Positions 45,219-53,731 of a DNA stretch of 64,000 nt are shown piece by piece. Within the stretch, counting starts at the first letter, position 1; each line of letters opens with the position of its first letter. The translations under genes and the position numbers were made by a program. Location of the stretch: the NCBI RefSeq assembly GCF_001955655.1, contig NZ_MSPW01000004.1:248001-312000 (forward strand). Reading direction: 5' to 3'. Under the pieces are notes generated by a model. The model was not told where the DNA came from, searched no databases, and worked only from the letters and a program-made list of their open reading frames with translations. The DNA comes from Viridibacillus arenosi. GTDB taxonomy: Bacteria; Bacillota; Bacilli; Bacillales_A; Planococcaceae.

Positions 45219-46037
45219 ATGAAAAAGTTTTTACTAGCAGCGTTATTATTCGTATTAGCAACAGTTTTAGTTGCATGTGGTAACAAAGATGAAAGCAAAC
45301 CAAAAGATTCAAAAGACATTAAAATTGGCGCAACTGCAGGGCCGTATAGTGACATGTTAAATAAAGCAATCATCCCGCAATTAGAGAAAAAAGGGTATAA
45401 AGTAAAAACAGTTGAATTCAGTGACTACGTACAACCAAACAAAGCATTAGATTCTGGTGATATTGATGCAAACCTTTTCCAACATTCAATTTATCTTGAA
45501 AACTTTAATGAACAAAATAAAATGAAATTAACTGGTCTAATTAACGTACCAACTGCACCAATGGGCTTCTTTGCAAAAGATTTTAAATCAATTGATGGTA
45601 TTAAAGACGGCGCAAAAGTAGCAATTGCTAATGATCCATCAAATGCGGCACGTACATTATTAGCGTTACAAGAACAAGGTCTTATCAAAATTGACCCGAA
45701 CATCGAAGAACTAAAAGCATCTGAAAAAGACGTTGTTGAAAATCCTAAAAACTTAGTGTTCCAACCAATAGAAGCGGCGGGGCTGCCTCGTGCAATCGAT
45801 AGCGCTGACCTTGTTGGTGTCCCAGGAAACTTTGCACTTGCGGCGGGACTGAATCTACAAGATGCACTCTTCTTAGAAAACATGCCTGATAAATTCCGTA
45901 ATGTTATTGCGGTTAAGGAAGAAAACAAAGATTCACAACTAGCAAAAGATATACTAGAAATCGTTAAATCGGAAGAATTTGAAAAAATCATCGATGAAGA
46001 ATTTAAAGGTTTCGGCAAACCTGACTGGATGAAGTAA
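45219..46037 (+). CDS. metQ: Methionine-binding lipoprotein MetQ
   Basis: 272 residues. A lipoprotein signal ends at the lipobox LVACG (Cys about residue 20); the NlpA/MetQ fold follows (IGATAGPYSDML, LFQHSIYLENFN). It captures methionine outside the membrane. The frame opens at TTG 45213, but GGGGAG is 8 nt before ATG 45219. Its stop codon is also the first bases of the palindromic repeat that follows. Confidence 0.96.
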   Translation: MKKFLLAALLFVLATVLVACGNKDESKPKDSKDIKIGATAGPYSDMLNKAIIPQLEKKGYKVKTVEFSDYVQPNKALDSGDIDANLFQHSIYLENFNEQNKMKLTGLINVPTAPMGFFAKDFKSIDGIKDGAKVAIANDPSNAARTLLALQEQGLIKIDPNIEELKASEKDVVENPKNLVFQPIEAAGLPRAIDSADLVGVPGNFALAAGLNLQDALFLENMPDKFRNVIAVKEENKDSQLAKDILEIVKSEEFEKIIDEEFKGFGKPDWMK

Positions 46038-46295
46038 ATGTTGAAGCGGTCCGCCTAGACTCGACAAGCGCTGGAACCTTCGAATTGAAAACGTACTTTC
46101 AGTTTTCAACCGAGAAGGTGGAAGTGACCTCGAGAGTCTGACCGCTGAAGCTGGATATCTCGAGTAAATGCTGAAGCGGTCCGCCTAGACTCGACAAGCG
46201 CTGGAACCTTCGAATTGAAAACGTACTTTCAGTTTTCAACCGAGAAGGTGGAAGTGATCTCGAGAGTCTGACTGCTGAAGCTGGATATCTCGAGT
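46036..46295 (+). repeat. Two tandem 130-bp palindromic repeats after metQ
   Basis: Units 46036-46165 and 46166-46295 differ at about three positions. Each folds as a long hairpin: AGCGGTC (46045-46051) with GACCGCT (46140-46146), AGACTCGA (46057-46064) with TCGAGAGTCT (46130-46139), TTGAAAAC (46085-46092) with GTTTTCAA (46102-46109). In the second unit GACCGCT is GACTGCT, turning a G-C into a G-T pair. The edge GAAGCTGGATATC is shared with the arrays at 28 and 31 kb. Confidence 0.93.
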
Positions 46296-46318
46296 AAATG
46301 TTTCGAGCATTTTTCTAA

Positions 46319-46362
46319 AGAGACTACTGCACACTTTTAAGTGTGCAGTAGTCTCTTTTTAT
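46319..46362 (+). terminator. Terminator of metNPQ, downstream of the repeats
   Basis: 18-bp stem (AGAGACTACTGCACACTT and its complement) then T5. It is the first terminator after metQ, so both repeats should be in the mRNA. Confidence 0.9.
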
Positions 46363-46453
46363 TATGAAGTCCTCCTAGTAAAACTTATACTCACTACTCA
46401 TTCACAATACCTGATATTCCCACTTGCCATCTCACTCATCTCAATTTAAAATA

Positions 46454-46467
46454 AGAACAAACGTTCT
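46454..46467 (+). promoter_or_regulatory. LexA (SOS) box
   Basis: AGAACAAACGTTCT matches the Bacillus LexA pattern GAAC-N4-GTTC with symmetric arms. It lies 19 nt before the polymerase start codon, where it would block transcription until DNA damage. Confidence 0.88.
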
Positions 46468-46485
46468 CTATTGGAGGATAGGTGT

Positions 46486-47742
46486 ATGTACGAAAACATG
46501 CCAAGGCGATCAATTATGTGTATCGATATGCGTTGCTTCTATGCGAGTTGTATTGCAACATTGGAGCATTTAGATGTGATGAAAACGCCGATTGCGGTAG
46601 TTGGTAACTTCAATCAAAAGGGAAGTATCGTGCTAGCGGCATCGCCGATGATGAAAAAACGTTTCCAAGTAAAAACGGGCACACGCCTCTATGAAATTCC
46701 GAAGCATCCGGATATTCGCCTATTTGAACCTAAAATGGACTTCTTCATCCGCGTTTCAATGGAAATTACACGCTTACTCAACAGTTATGTCCCAAAGGAA
46801 GCTATCCATATTTATAGTGTTGACGAAAGTTTCGTTGATTTAACAGGAACAGAAAAATTATGGGGACCAGTTGAACAAACCGCGAAGAAGATACAACGAG
46901 ATATTTACAATCAGTTTGGAATTCCAAGTGCCGTCGGCATGGGGCCTAATATGTTGTTATCAAAGCTAGCGCTTGATTTAGAAGCGAAAAAAACGGGCTT
47001 TGCTAAATGGGTATATGAAGATGTGGAAGAAAAGTTATGGCCTACATCACCACTCTCTAAGATGTGGGGTATTGGGTGTCGGACAGAACGCACGCTTAAT
47101 CATATGGGGATTTTTTCAGTAGGAGATTTAGCGAAAGCAGATTTAAAAACACTAGAAGCTCGTTTTGGTATTATGGGTAATCAGCTTTATCATCATGCGT
47201 GGGGAATTGATCTTTCTGAGCTCGGTTCACCGATAATTGAAGGGCAAATCAGTTATGGTAAAGGACAAATTTTAATGCGCGATTATAACAAAAAAGAAGA
47301 AGTGCTTGCAGTTGTTTTAGAGATGTGTGAAGACATCGCAAGGCGTGCGCGTGAAGCATTTAAAGTAGGGCGTACCATTTCACTAGGACTCTCCTACAGT
47401 AAAAATGCATTTGGTGGAGGCTTTCATCGTTCACGCACAATCGATGAGCCAACAAATGAAACGATGAAAATTTATCAGGTCTGCCAGCAGTTGCTTGATG
47501 AACACTATATAGAAGATAGACCGGTACGCCAGCTGACGATTAGTATTACAAAGCTTGAATCTGAACGTTCAATGCAGCTTAGTTTGTTCGATACTGACCG
47601 CTTTCGTCGTCGTAAGCTCGGAGCTACCATGGATCAACTACGCTCTCGTTACGGCCCTACTGCACTTTTACGTGCGGTCTCTTATACAGAAGCTGGCACC
47701 GCTGTCTCACGTTCAAAATTATTAGGAGGTCACAAAAAATAA
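46486..47742 (+). CDS. Y-family error-prone DNA polymerase (UvrX/YqjW type)
   Basis: 418 residues. CIDMRCFYASCIATLEHLD holds the first catalytic Asp and the steric-gate region; YSVDESFVDLTG holds the catalytic DE pair; a little-finger domain fills the C-terminal third, which ends with a likely beta-clamp motif (MQLSLFD). It performs translesion synthesis. The frame opens at TTG 46471 within the ribosome site; GGAGG is 8 nt before ATG 46486. A LexA box precedes it and a YolD-like gene follows, the usual pairing. Confidence 0.93.
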   Translation: MYENMPRRSIMCIDMRCFYASCIATLEHLDVMKTPIAVVGNFNQKGSIVLAASPMMKKRFQVKTGTRLYEIPKHPDIRLFEPKMDFFIRVSMEITRLLNSYVPKEAIHIYSVDESFVDLTGTEKLWGPVEQTAKKIQRDIYNQFGIPSAVGMGPNMLLSKLALDLEAKKTGFAKWVYEDVEEKLWPTSPLSKMWGIGCRTERTLNHMGIFSVGDLAKADLKTLEARFGIMGNQLYHHAWGIDLSELGSPIIEGQISYGKGQILMRDYNKKEEVLAVVLEMCEDIARRAREAFKVGRTISLGLSYSKNAFGGGFHRSRTIDEPTNETMKIYQVCQQLLDEHYIEDRPVRQLTISITKLESERSMQLSLFDTDRFRRRKLGATMDQLRSRYGPTALLRAVSYTEAGTAVSRSKLLGGHKK

Positions 47743-47835
47743 AGTAATGTATATTTATTCAATATCCATTTAATTGATATACACTATTTGAATAATAGTT
47801 GTATGACACGGCAGGGTGGTAATGTCTTGCGGACA

Positions 47836-47891
47836 TGTGGATAACTAAGTGTTAGTTGCAAATAGGTCTAGTTATGCACAACTTATGCACT
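47836..47891. promoter_or_regulatory. DnaA-box group between the polymerase and yolD genes
   Basis: TGTGGATAA (47836-47844, perfect), TTATGCACA (47872-47880, fits TTATNCACA) and TTATGCACT (47883-47891, one mismatch) within 56 bp of a 285-bp gap. Confidence 0.6.
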
Positions 47892-48027
47892 AAATACACA
47901 GGTTGAAGCAGTTCGCATAAAAAGACTGACGTAATATTGAATGCGAAGAAATTAATTTAAAGTATGTTTTAGTATGTTCTTTTATATCATGTCATACAAA
48001 ATATAATGGAAAAGCAGGTGTTTTAAG

Positions 48028-48369
48028 ATGATTCGTGACAGAGGTAATGTTAAATGGGTTTCGATGATGTTACCAGAACATGTGCAGCAAATTAGAGTGT
48101 GGAAACATGAATCAGAAGAAGAATTACCGAATGAATTGACTGAATGGGAATTAGAAGAACTGCAACAGGTTATTCAACTCGCGTATGACCAAAAGTTAAT
48201 TGTTACGCTTAAAATTATGGTTGATCATAATTTAAGTCACTATACAGGTATTATTACGGATCTTAAGGCATCCACTCGTGAGCTATCATTAGAAATGGAT
48301 ACAATCATTCGGCGTATACCATTGGATGCTGTTTATAGAGCGCAATTAGAAAATAACTATTGTGATTAA
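48028..48369 (+). CDS. YolD-like family protein
   Basis: 113 residues. MIRDRGNVKWVSMMLPEHVQ at the N-terminus and the later YTGIITDLK and IIRRIPLDAVYRAQ blocks fit the YolD family (B. subtilis YolD, YqjX), encoded beside UvrX/YqjW-type polymerases. The molecular role is not established; association with the Y polymerase in the SOS response is likely. Unlike the B. subtilis pairs it is separated from the polymerase by 285 bp. A weak GCAGGTG ribosome site precedes the ATG; no clear second LexA box was found. Confidence 0.87.
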   Translation: MIRDRGNVKWVSMMLPEHVQQIRVWKHESEEELPNELTEWELEELQQVIQLAYDQKLIVTLKIMVDHNLSHYTGIITDLKASTRELSLEMDTIIRRIPLDAVYRAQLENNYCD

Positions 48370-48399
48370 TCTTTAAAATAAAAATCAATTACATTAGAT

Positions 48400-48432
48400 G
48401 GCCCCTATACCAATGTATAGAGGTCTTTATTG
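48400..48432 (+). terminator. Rho-independent terminator
   Basis: 11-bp stem with wobble pairs (48400-48410 with 48415-48425) then T-rich sequence after the YolD gene. Confidence 0.75.
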
Positions 48433-48659
48433 TTATATAAAAAACAATGAAATCAATAATGTTTTCTGAAAATCACTTTTCGTGACAATTACGACAATAA
48501 TCGTTGCTGTGTAATATTGAACAGGGATAAACTACTATCACTCCTCACAGCGTTACAGGTGGGGCATTAATTCATCGAATGATTCTATTTTAGAGCTCGT
48601 ATAAATCACCTAAATATAGAGTTATAATAGGTATTTTGTGCAACGAGGGGAATTAATTT

Positions 48660-48752
48660 ATTACACTGAAATTTCACGTATTATCTATTGAAGAACAAAT
48701 GCTCAAAATGCAAAGTTATGTATCATACACTAATGATGACGACGTAAATTAA
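48660..48752 (+). CDS. Possible 30-residue peptide with ATT start
   Basis: GAGGGG (48645-48650) is followed after 9 nt by ATT 48660 and 30 codons, reading TLKFHVLSIEEQMLKMQ and ending YTNDDDVN, to TAA 48750. TATAAT at 48623-48628 could be a -10. The RDD gene follows after 24 nt. The composition looks protein-like, but the start codon is rare and there is no family evidence. Confidence 0.3.
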   Translation: MTLKFHVLSIEEQMLKMQSYVSYTNDDDVN

Positions 48753-48776
48753 TAGAAGGGAAAGGAGAAAGTAGAA

Positions 48777-49223
48777 GTGAATTATGGAGGGTTTTGGATC
48801 CGTTTCTTAGCGTCAATTATTGATGCTGCTGTGGTGGCTGTGGCAACAGCGCTAATTGGGGGCGTTTTAAAAGTTCCAAAAGGGGTCATATCTGAAATGA
48901 TATTTGGTGATGAACTATATCTAACAACTTACCCTTTATATAGCTGGATTCTCATTATCGTAGGTATATTATATTTCATCGGACTACCGGCAACGCCATG
49001 GAGAGGTACCGTCGGGAAAAAAGTGCTAGGCATAGAAATTGTTGATAAGAACGGTGATACAATCTCTATTTTCCGAAGCGTCATTCGGAATGTCGCTCGA
49101 ATCTTTAGTGGACTTCTCCTCGGACTTGGTTACATAATCGCCGCATTCCACCCGCAAAAGCGTGCCTTGCATGATTTGGTTGCAAACACTTATGTGATTG
49201 ATGCTAGGAAGATTGATAAATAA
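48777..49223 (+). CDS. RDD family membrane protein
   Basis: 148 residues, three hydrophobic helices. The family Arg and Asp residues occur in FWIRFLASIIDAAVV near the start, and TPWRGTVGKKVLGIEIVDKNG and KRALHDLVANTYVID match RDD proteins. Some RDD proteins have been linked to ion transport; the role here is unknown. GTG start with GGAG 9 nt upstream. Confidence 0.88.
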   Translation: MNYGGFWIRFLASIIDAAVVAVATALIGGVLKVPKGVISEMIFGDELYLTTYPLYSWILIIVGILYFIGLPATPWRGTVGKKVLGIEIVDKNGDTISIFRSVIRNVARIFSGLLLGLGYIIAAFHPQKRALHDLVANTYVIDARKIDK

Positions 49224-49474
49224 TACAACAGAAGATTTACTACTAGTTGGTGAAAAGTGGTGTGGGATTGAGTGACTTTATAAAATTGTTAGGCAGGTAA
49301 ACGTAAGAGCTAGCTGATTTGAAATCTTAAAGTCGTGAGAAAAAGATAAAGTTTATACTAATTAATGAGGTAATCTTAACTAAAATAAATGAATTTTTAA
49401 AGTAATGTATAAAACCCACCCGAAATGCCTAATACTATACCAACTCCCCATTGGAATGTAAAAATTCCATCCTT
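49224..49474. other. Intergenic region, nothing recognised
   Basis: AT-rich spacer of about 250 bp between converging genes with no ORF, repeat or structure that I could support. Confidence 0.5.
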
Positions 49475-49504
49475 AAAAAACCACCCTCCCCCGGGTGGTT
49501 TTTT
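49475..49504. terminator. Bidirectional terminator
   Basis: Perfect 12-bp stem (49475-49486 with 49493-49504) made of A6-CCACCC and its complement, between the RDD gene and the converging membrane-protein gene. Confidence 0.9.
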
Positions 49505-50144
49505 ATTTTGCCTCTAATCTTGCCTTCATTTCTTTGAAAGAATAAAACAATAAATGTTTTTGTAATCCTCTTACTTTTGCGGTGGCTGCATGTGCTTCTT
49601 TTTCGAATGTCTGGAAATCATGCTGTTCATAGGCGATCAAACCCTCAATGGCGTGTGGCATCCATTCTTTTTTTAGGTTTGGGATGAGCGATTTTGCTGC
49701 CTCGAAGTTGCCGAGTAAAGTTTCAATATGTGCGATAGTGTAGCTACGAATAGGTTCTTTTTGAAGTTGCTTCGCTTCTACTAAAGCAAGTTCGAAATCT
49801 TTGTCCAGAGTAGCTAGCAAAGAACGGTAGTTGTGTTGAACATCTTGTTTTTTATAACTGCTTAGTATTTTTTGTACGCTTATTTTTTGCTCGGTTACTG
49901 TTTCATGTGCAACCGCGTATGGGTAGGCAAATACGGGTTTTGTTTTATGCTTTGTTATAAAGCGATCCATTTTACTAATGTTGTTAGACCAAAACAAAGT
50001 GTTGAGGTATGGGAACATTGTGAGAGCGAAGACATACATAAATAGTAAGAGAAATACTACGACTATAGGTAAGTCCATTATAAGTAGGAATGTGCAGCTG
50101 ATGATGGCGACCAAATAAATAAAAGTTAGTTTAAATAAATGCAT
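49503..50144 (-). CDS. Two-helix membrane protein with helical cytoplasmic domain, unknown
   Basis: 213 residues: two adjacent transmembrane helices (about 5-50), then a soluble helical region with TPR-like spacing (LATLDKDFELALVEAKQLQ, IETLLGNFEAAKSLIPNLK). I do not recognise a family. The frame opens at GTG 50153, but AAAGGAG is 9 nt before ATG 50144. It stands alone. Confidence 0.8.
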   Translation of the reverse strand: MHLFKLTFIYLVAIISCTFLLIMDLPIVVVFLLLFMYVFALTMFPYLNTLFWSNNISKMDRFITKHKTKPVFAYPYAVAHETVTEQKISVQKILSSYKKQDVQHNYRSLLATLDKDFELALVEAKQLQKEPIRSYTIAHIETLLGNFEAAKSLIPNLKKEWMPHAIEGLIAYEQHDFQTFEKEAHAATAKVRGLQKHLLFYSFKEMKARLEAK

Positions 50145-50299
50145 CGATTCCACTCCTTTTGTTTATTATAAAATAAACAATGAATAATTGTATTGTAAAC
50201 AAACTGTCCTTTGTGTGAAAACGATTATTGTGTTTTAGAAACATACATTGTATAATCTAATTATTAAAAACATTGATAAATCAACGTATTATTGTTGTT

Positions 50300-50363
50300 A
50301 TTTGTATTTTCTAGAAATACATTTGTAACACTCGGGAGAATGTGTTTTCTGTAAATACAAATG
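50300..50363. promoter_or_regulatory. Inverted TTTGTATTT repeats upstream of tdh
   Basis: TATTTGTATTT (50300-50310), AAATACATTTGTA (50315-50327) and GTAAATACAAATG (50351-50363) give two overlapping inverted repeats; ACATTTGTA and TACAAATGT are exact complements. They lie 25-90 nt before the tdh start and may be an operator or an mRNA hairpin. Confidence 0.5.
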
Positions 50364-50388
50364 TTTATTGGGTGAGGAGGATTTTTAA

Positions 50389-51336
50389 ATGAAAAAAATT
50401 ATGATAACCGGTGCGTGCGGTCAAATAGGGTCAGAGTTAGTATCTAAGCTGCGCGAAACATATGGAACGGAAAATGTTTTAGCAACAGATATTCGCAAAC
50501 CGGATACACAAAAGGGACCTTTTGAAACACTGGATGTTATGGATGCTGGTCGCATGAATGATATGGCGAAGGATTTTGGAGCAGATACTTTAATGCACAT
50601 GGCTGCATTATTATCAGCAACTGCAGAATCTAAACCGTTATTTGCTTGGAATTTGAATATGGGTGGACTTGTTAATGCTTTAGAAGTTGCGCGTGAACAA
50701 AATCTGCAGTTTTTCACACCGAGTTCAATCGGTGCATTTGGACCTTCTACGCCCAAAAATAATACACCACAAGATACGTTGCAACGCCCTACTACGATGT
50801 ATGGTGTAAACAAAGTAGCGGGTGAACTATTATGTGATTACTATTACCAACGCTTTGGTGTAGATACTCGTGGAGTACGTTTCCCAGGATTAATTTCTTA
50901 CGCAACTCCTCCTGGTGGTGGTACAACAGATTATGCGGTTGATATATACTATAAAGCGATTTCTGAAGGGAAGTATACTTCATATATCGCACAGGGCTCA
51001 TACATGGATATGATGTATATGCCAGACGCGTTGCAAGCTATTGTAGATTTGATGGAAGCAGATCCTACGAAGTTGATACATCGCAATGCGTTCAATGTGA
51101 CAGCTATGAGTTTTGAACCTGAAGAAATTGCGGCATCAATCCGCAAACATATCCCTAATTTTAAAATGGCTTATGAAGTGGACCCAGTACGTCAAGCCAT
51201 TGCAGATAGTTGGCCAAATTCTATTGATGCAAGTGCTGCAAAAGAAGAATGGGGCTTTAAAGCAAAATATGACTTAGATGCAATGACAGCAGATATGTTA
51301 AAAAAGTTAAAAGAGAAAGAAACTAAAACTGCTTAA
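50389..51336 (+). CDS. tdh: L-threonine 3-dehydrogenase, extended SDR type
   Basis: 315 residues. [16 protein letters not shown] is the NAD-binding loop, and SSIGAFGP with YGVNKVAGE supplies Ser and the Tyr-xxx-Lys pair. [23 protein letters not shown] and [13 protein letters not shown] match short-chain threonine dehydrogenases, which oxidise L-threonine to 2-amino-3-ketobutyrate. Kbl at 39.7 kb would complete the path to glycine and acetyl-CoA. GAGGAGG is 7-8 nt before the ATG. Confidence 0.9.
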   Translation: MKKIMITGACGQIGSELVSKLRETYGTENVLATDIRKPDTQKGPFETLDVMDAGRMNDMAKDFGADTLMHMAALLSATAESKPLFAWNLNMGGLVNALEVAREQNLQFFTPSSIGAFGPSTPKNNTPQDTLQRPTTMYGVNKVAGELLCDYYYQRFGVDTRGVRFPGLISYATPPGGGTTDYAVDIYYKAISEGKYTSYIAQGSYMDMMYMPDALQAIVDLMEADPTKLIHRNAFNVTAMSFEPEEIAASIRKHIPNFKMAYEVDPVRQAIADSWPNSIDASAAKEEWGFKAKYDLDAMTADMLKKLKEKETKTA

Positions 51337-51351
51337 TGGATAGGCATTAAT

Positions 51352-51391
51352 AGAGCCGTACCTTCTTAATTGAAGGTACGGTTTTTTTATT
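51352..51391 (+). terminator. Rho-independent terminator
   Basis: About 11-bp stem (CCGTACCTTC with GAAGGTACGG) and T7 after tdh. Confidence 0.88.
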
Positions 51392-52000
51392 GGAGAAGAT
51401 AAGTATTTTAATAGATAGAACTGCATATTGTAATGAGATGATAGATTTAAGAATATTCTCTTTTAATTAATATTTTTCTCAAAAATATTCCATTTTAATA
51501 GTTTCATAATAGCGCTTACATGTATAATTGTGTAAAATGTATTTATTGGAAAAGTTTGAATATTTATGTTTTGAAAAGATAATCTATAGATTTGACTATT
51601 CTATTAGTATTAAATAGCATCATGAAATTTTGGATGCTACAAAAATTGACTTGTCAGATAAAAAATGAGGGAATCGCCTTAGGTATTATCGAGTCAAAGG
51701 ATAATCGAACTTTAAGTGAGCAAATGTATTAAAGCTTCAATAGCAATAGTAAGAGGTTAGCGGCAAATAAGGTTCTGAAGAAAGTTTTATACACACAAGT
51801 GTTACCCCGCAATGCTTCTAGGATACAGGTGGCTATGTTATATGGAAGTAATAAGGTTGATAAAAGCTTCCGAGACAGCCATAGTAGCATCTATTTACGC
51901 AGATACAAATGAAGTCATGAAAATGATTATTGCAAAGAATCTCGGTTTATAAGCATTTGTTTTTAAATAAAATCATATTACTTAATTAAAGGGGAGTTGG
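51392..52000. other. 600-bp region without an intact gene; possible decayed coding sequence
   Basis: Only short frames are present. One (51634-51732) reads MLQKLTCQIKNEGIALGIIE before a stop; another near the right end reads ETAIVASIYADTNEVMKMI. Neither has a ribosome site. The first loosely recalls ALGxIETK of microcompartment shell proteins, but this is weak. No hairpin or repeat explains the region. Confidence 0.3.
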
Positions 52001-53614
52001 ATGAGTATGATGCAAACGCCATTAGTACTAACTGATTTTGTGAAACGTGCAGAGAGATATTTTCCGAAAAAATTAATCATTTCTAGAACGAGTGAAACGA
52101 TGATTCACCGTATTACTTATAAAGAGTTTGGACAGCGGACACGAAAATTATCTGAAGCATTAACGAAATTGGGGATGAAAAAAGGTACAAAAGTAGGCTC
52201 ATTAGCGTGGAATCATCACCGCCATTTAGAAGCATACTTCGGTGTACCATGTGCAGGAGCAGTACTCCATATGATCAATATTCGCCTATCACCAGAGCAT
52301 ATAGTATATATTATTAACCATGCTGAAGATGAAATTTTACTTGTAGATAGCGATATTTTCCCGTTAATTGCTCAAGCTGCACCTTTACTAAAAACGGTGA
52401 AACATTTCGTTGTTATGCAAGATGGAACAGACTTACCTGAAACTAACTTAGAAAACGTTCATTCTTATGAAAAACTGCTAGAAGAGGCATCAGATTCCTA
52501 TGAATTCCCTGATGATTTAGATGAAAATATGCCGGCCGGAATGTGTTACACAAGTGCCACAACAGGCTTCCCAAAAGGTGTTGTTTACACGCACCGTAGT
52601 TTAGTACTACACAGCTTAGCACTTGGTTTAGCAGATTCACTTGGTATTCGCGAGAGCGATGTAGCTATGCCAGTCGTACCGATGTTTCATGTAAATGCCT
52701 GGGGTATGCCATTTGCAGCAGTAAATTTTGGCACAACACAAGTATTGCCAGGCCCAATGTTCAACCCACAGCTCTTACTCGATTTAATCGAACAAGAAAA
52801 AGTGACATTAACAGCAGGTGTACCGACAATTTGGCTTGGTGTGTTAAACGAACAAGAGCAAAATCCACGAGATTTATCGTCATTACGTGCCATAGTTTGT
52901 GGTGGATCAGCTTCACCAAAAGGTCTAATCCGTGCTTTCGAAGAAAAATACAAAGTACCATTTATCGTTGGTTACGGTATGACTGAAACTACGCCGATTG
53001 TAAGTCTTTCCACGTACACAAAGGAAATGGAGAACTGGTCTGCAGAAGAGAAACTTAATATTCGTGCAACACAAGGATTGACGACAACTCTTGTTGAAAC
53101 ACGTGTTGTCAACGAAAATGGAGAAGTGCCTTGGGATGGTAAGACTATGGGTGAGTTAACTGTTCGAGGCCCCTGGATTGCAGATGAATATTATAAGGAT
53201 GACCGCACGGAAGAAGCGTTTAAAGGCGGTTGGCTATACACAGGTGATATTGCTGTCATAACACCAGAGGGGTATCTCAAAATTACAGACCGAACAAAAG
53301 ATTTAATTAAGAGCGGTGGAGAGTGGATTTCATCTGTAGATTTAGAAAATGCACTCATGACACATGAGGCTGTATTTGAAGCGGCTGTAATCGCAGTTCC
53401 AGACGAAAAGTGGCAAGAACGTCCACTAGCTTGTGTTGTCTTGAAAGAAGGTAGTAGTGCAACGAAGGAAGAGCTTCTTTCGTATTTAGAAGGGCAATTT
53501 GCAAAGTGGTGGGTACCAGATCATGTTGTCTTTTTAAAAGAAATCCCAAAAACATCCGTCGGCAAATTCTTAAAGGCAAAATTGCGTGATGAAGTGAAGG
53601 ATTACCAATTATAA
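52001..53614 (+). CDS. Fatty-acyl-CoA ligase (AMP-binding)
   Basis: 537 residues, ANL superfamily. The P-loop reads YTSATTGFPKGVVYTHRS (Ala where Gly is usual in SGTTG); GYGMTETTP, GWLYTGDIAVI, DRTKDLIKSGGEWIS and the C-terminal catalytic Lys (PKTSVGKFLKAKLR) are all present. It activates a medium or long fatty acid to acyl-CoA via an acyl-AMP. The chain length cannot be told. GGGGAG lies before ATG 52001. Monocistronic. Confidence 0.92.
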   Translation: MSMMQTPLVLTDFVKRAERYFPKKLIISRTSETMIHRITYKEFGQRTRKLSEALTKLGMKKGTKVGSLAWNHHRHLEAYFGVPCAGAVLHMINIRLSPEHIVYIINHAEDEILLVDSDIFPLIAQAAPLLKTVKHFVVMQDGTDLPETNLENVHSYEKLLEEASDSYEFPDDLDENMPAGMCYTSATTGFPKGVVYTHRSLVLHSLALGLADSLGIRESDVAMPVVPMFHVNAWGMPFAAVNFGTTQVLPGPMFNPQLLLDLIEQEKVTLTAGVPTIWLGVLNEQEQNPRDLSSLRAIVCGGSASPKGLIRAFEEKYKVPFIVGYGMTETTPIVSLSTYTKEMENWSAEEKLNIRATQGLTTTLVETRVVNENGEVPWDGKTMGELTVRGPWIADEYYKDDRTEEAFKGGWLYTGDIAVITPEGYLKITDRTKDLIKSGGEWISSVDLENALMTHEAVFEAAVIAVPDEKWQERPLACVVLKEGSSATKEELLSYLEGQFAKWWVPDHVVFLKEIPKTSVGKFLKAKLRDEVKDYQL

Positions 53615-53616
53615 AA

Positions 53617-53658
53617 ACAAAGAGAGAGTCTTCATTAGGGACTCTCTCTTTGTTTTGG
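53617..53658 (+). terminator. Rho-independent terminator
   Basis: About 15-bp stem (AACAAAGAGAGAGTC and its complement) with T-rich tail after the acyl-CoA ligase gene. Confidence 0.85.
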
Positions 53659-53685
53659 TCTGAAAAATTTTATTGTGAGCGTAAA

Positions 53686-53727
53686 ACAAAAAACCACCCA
53701 TCCGCAAAAATGCGACTAGGTGGTTAT
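53686..53727 (-). terminator. Rho-independent terminator of queT
   Basis: AACCACC (53692-53698) pairs with GGTGGTT (53719-53725) and encloses a CGCA/TGCG inner stem; T6 follows on the minus strand. Confidence 0.8.
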
Positions 53728-53731
53728 AATA

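Noticed and set aside
45491-46018. Minus-strand ORF of 175 codons inside metQ
   Set aside because: Shadow of metQ: Ser-rich, no ribosome site, and metQ is certain.
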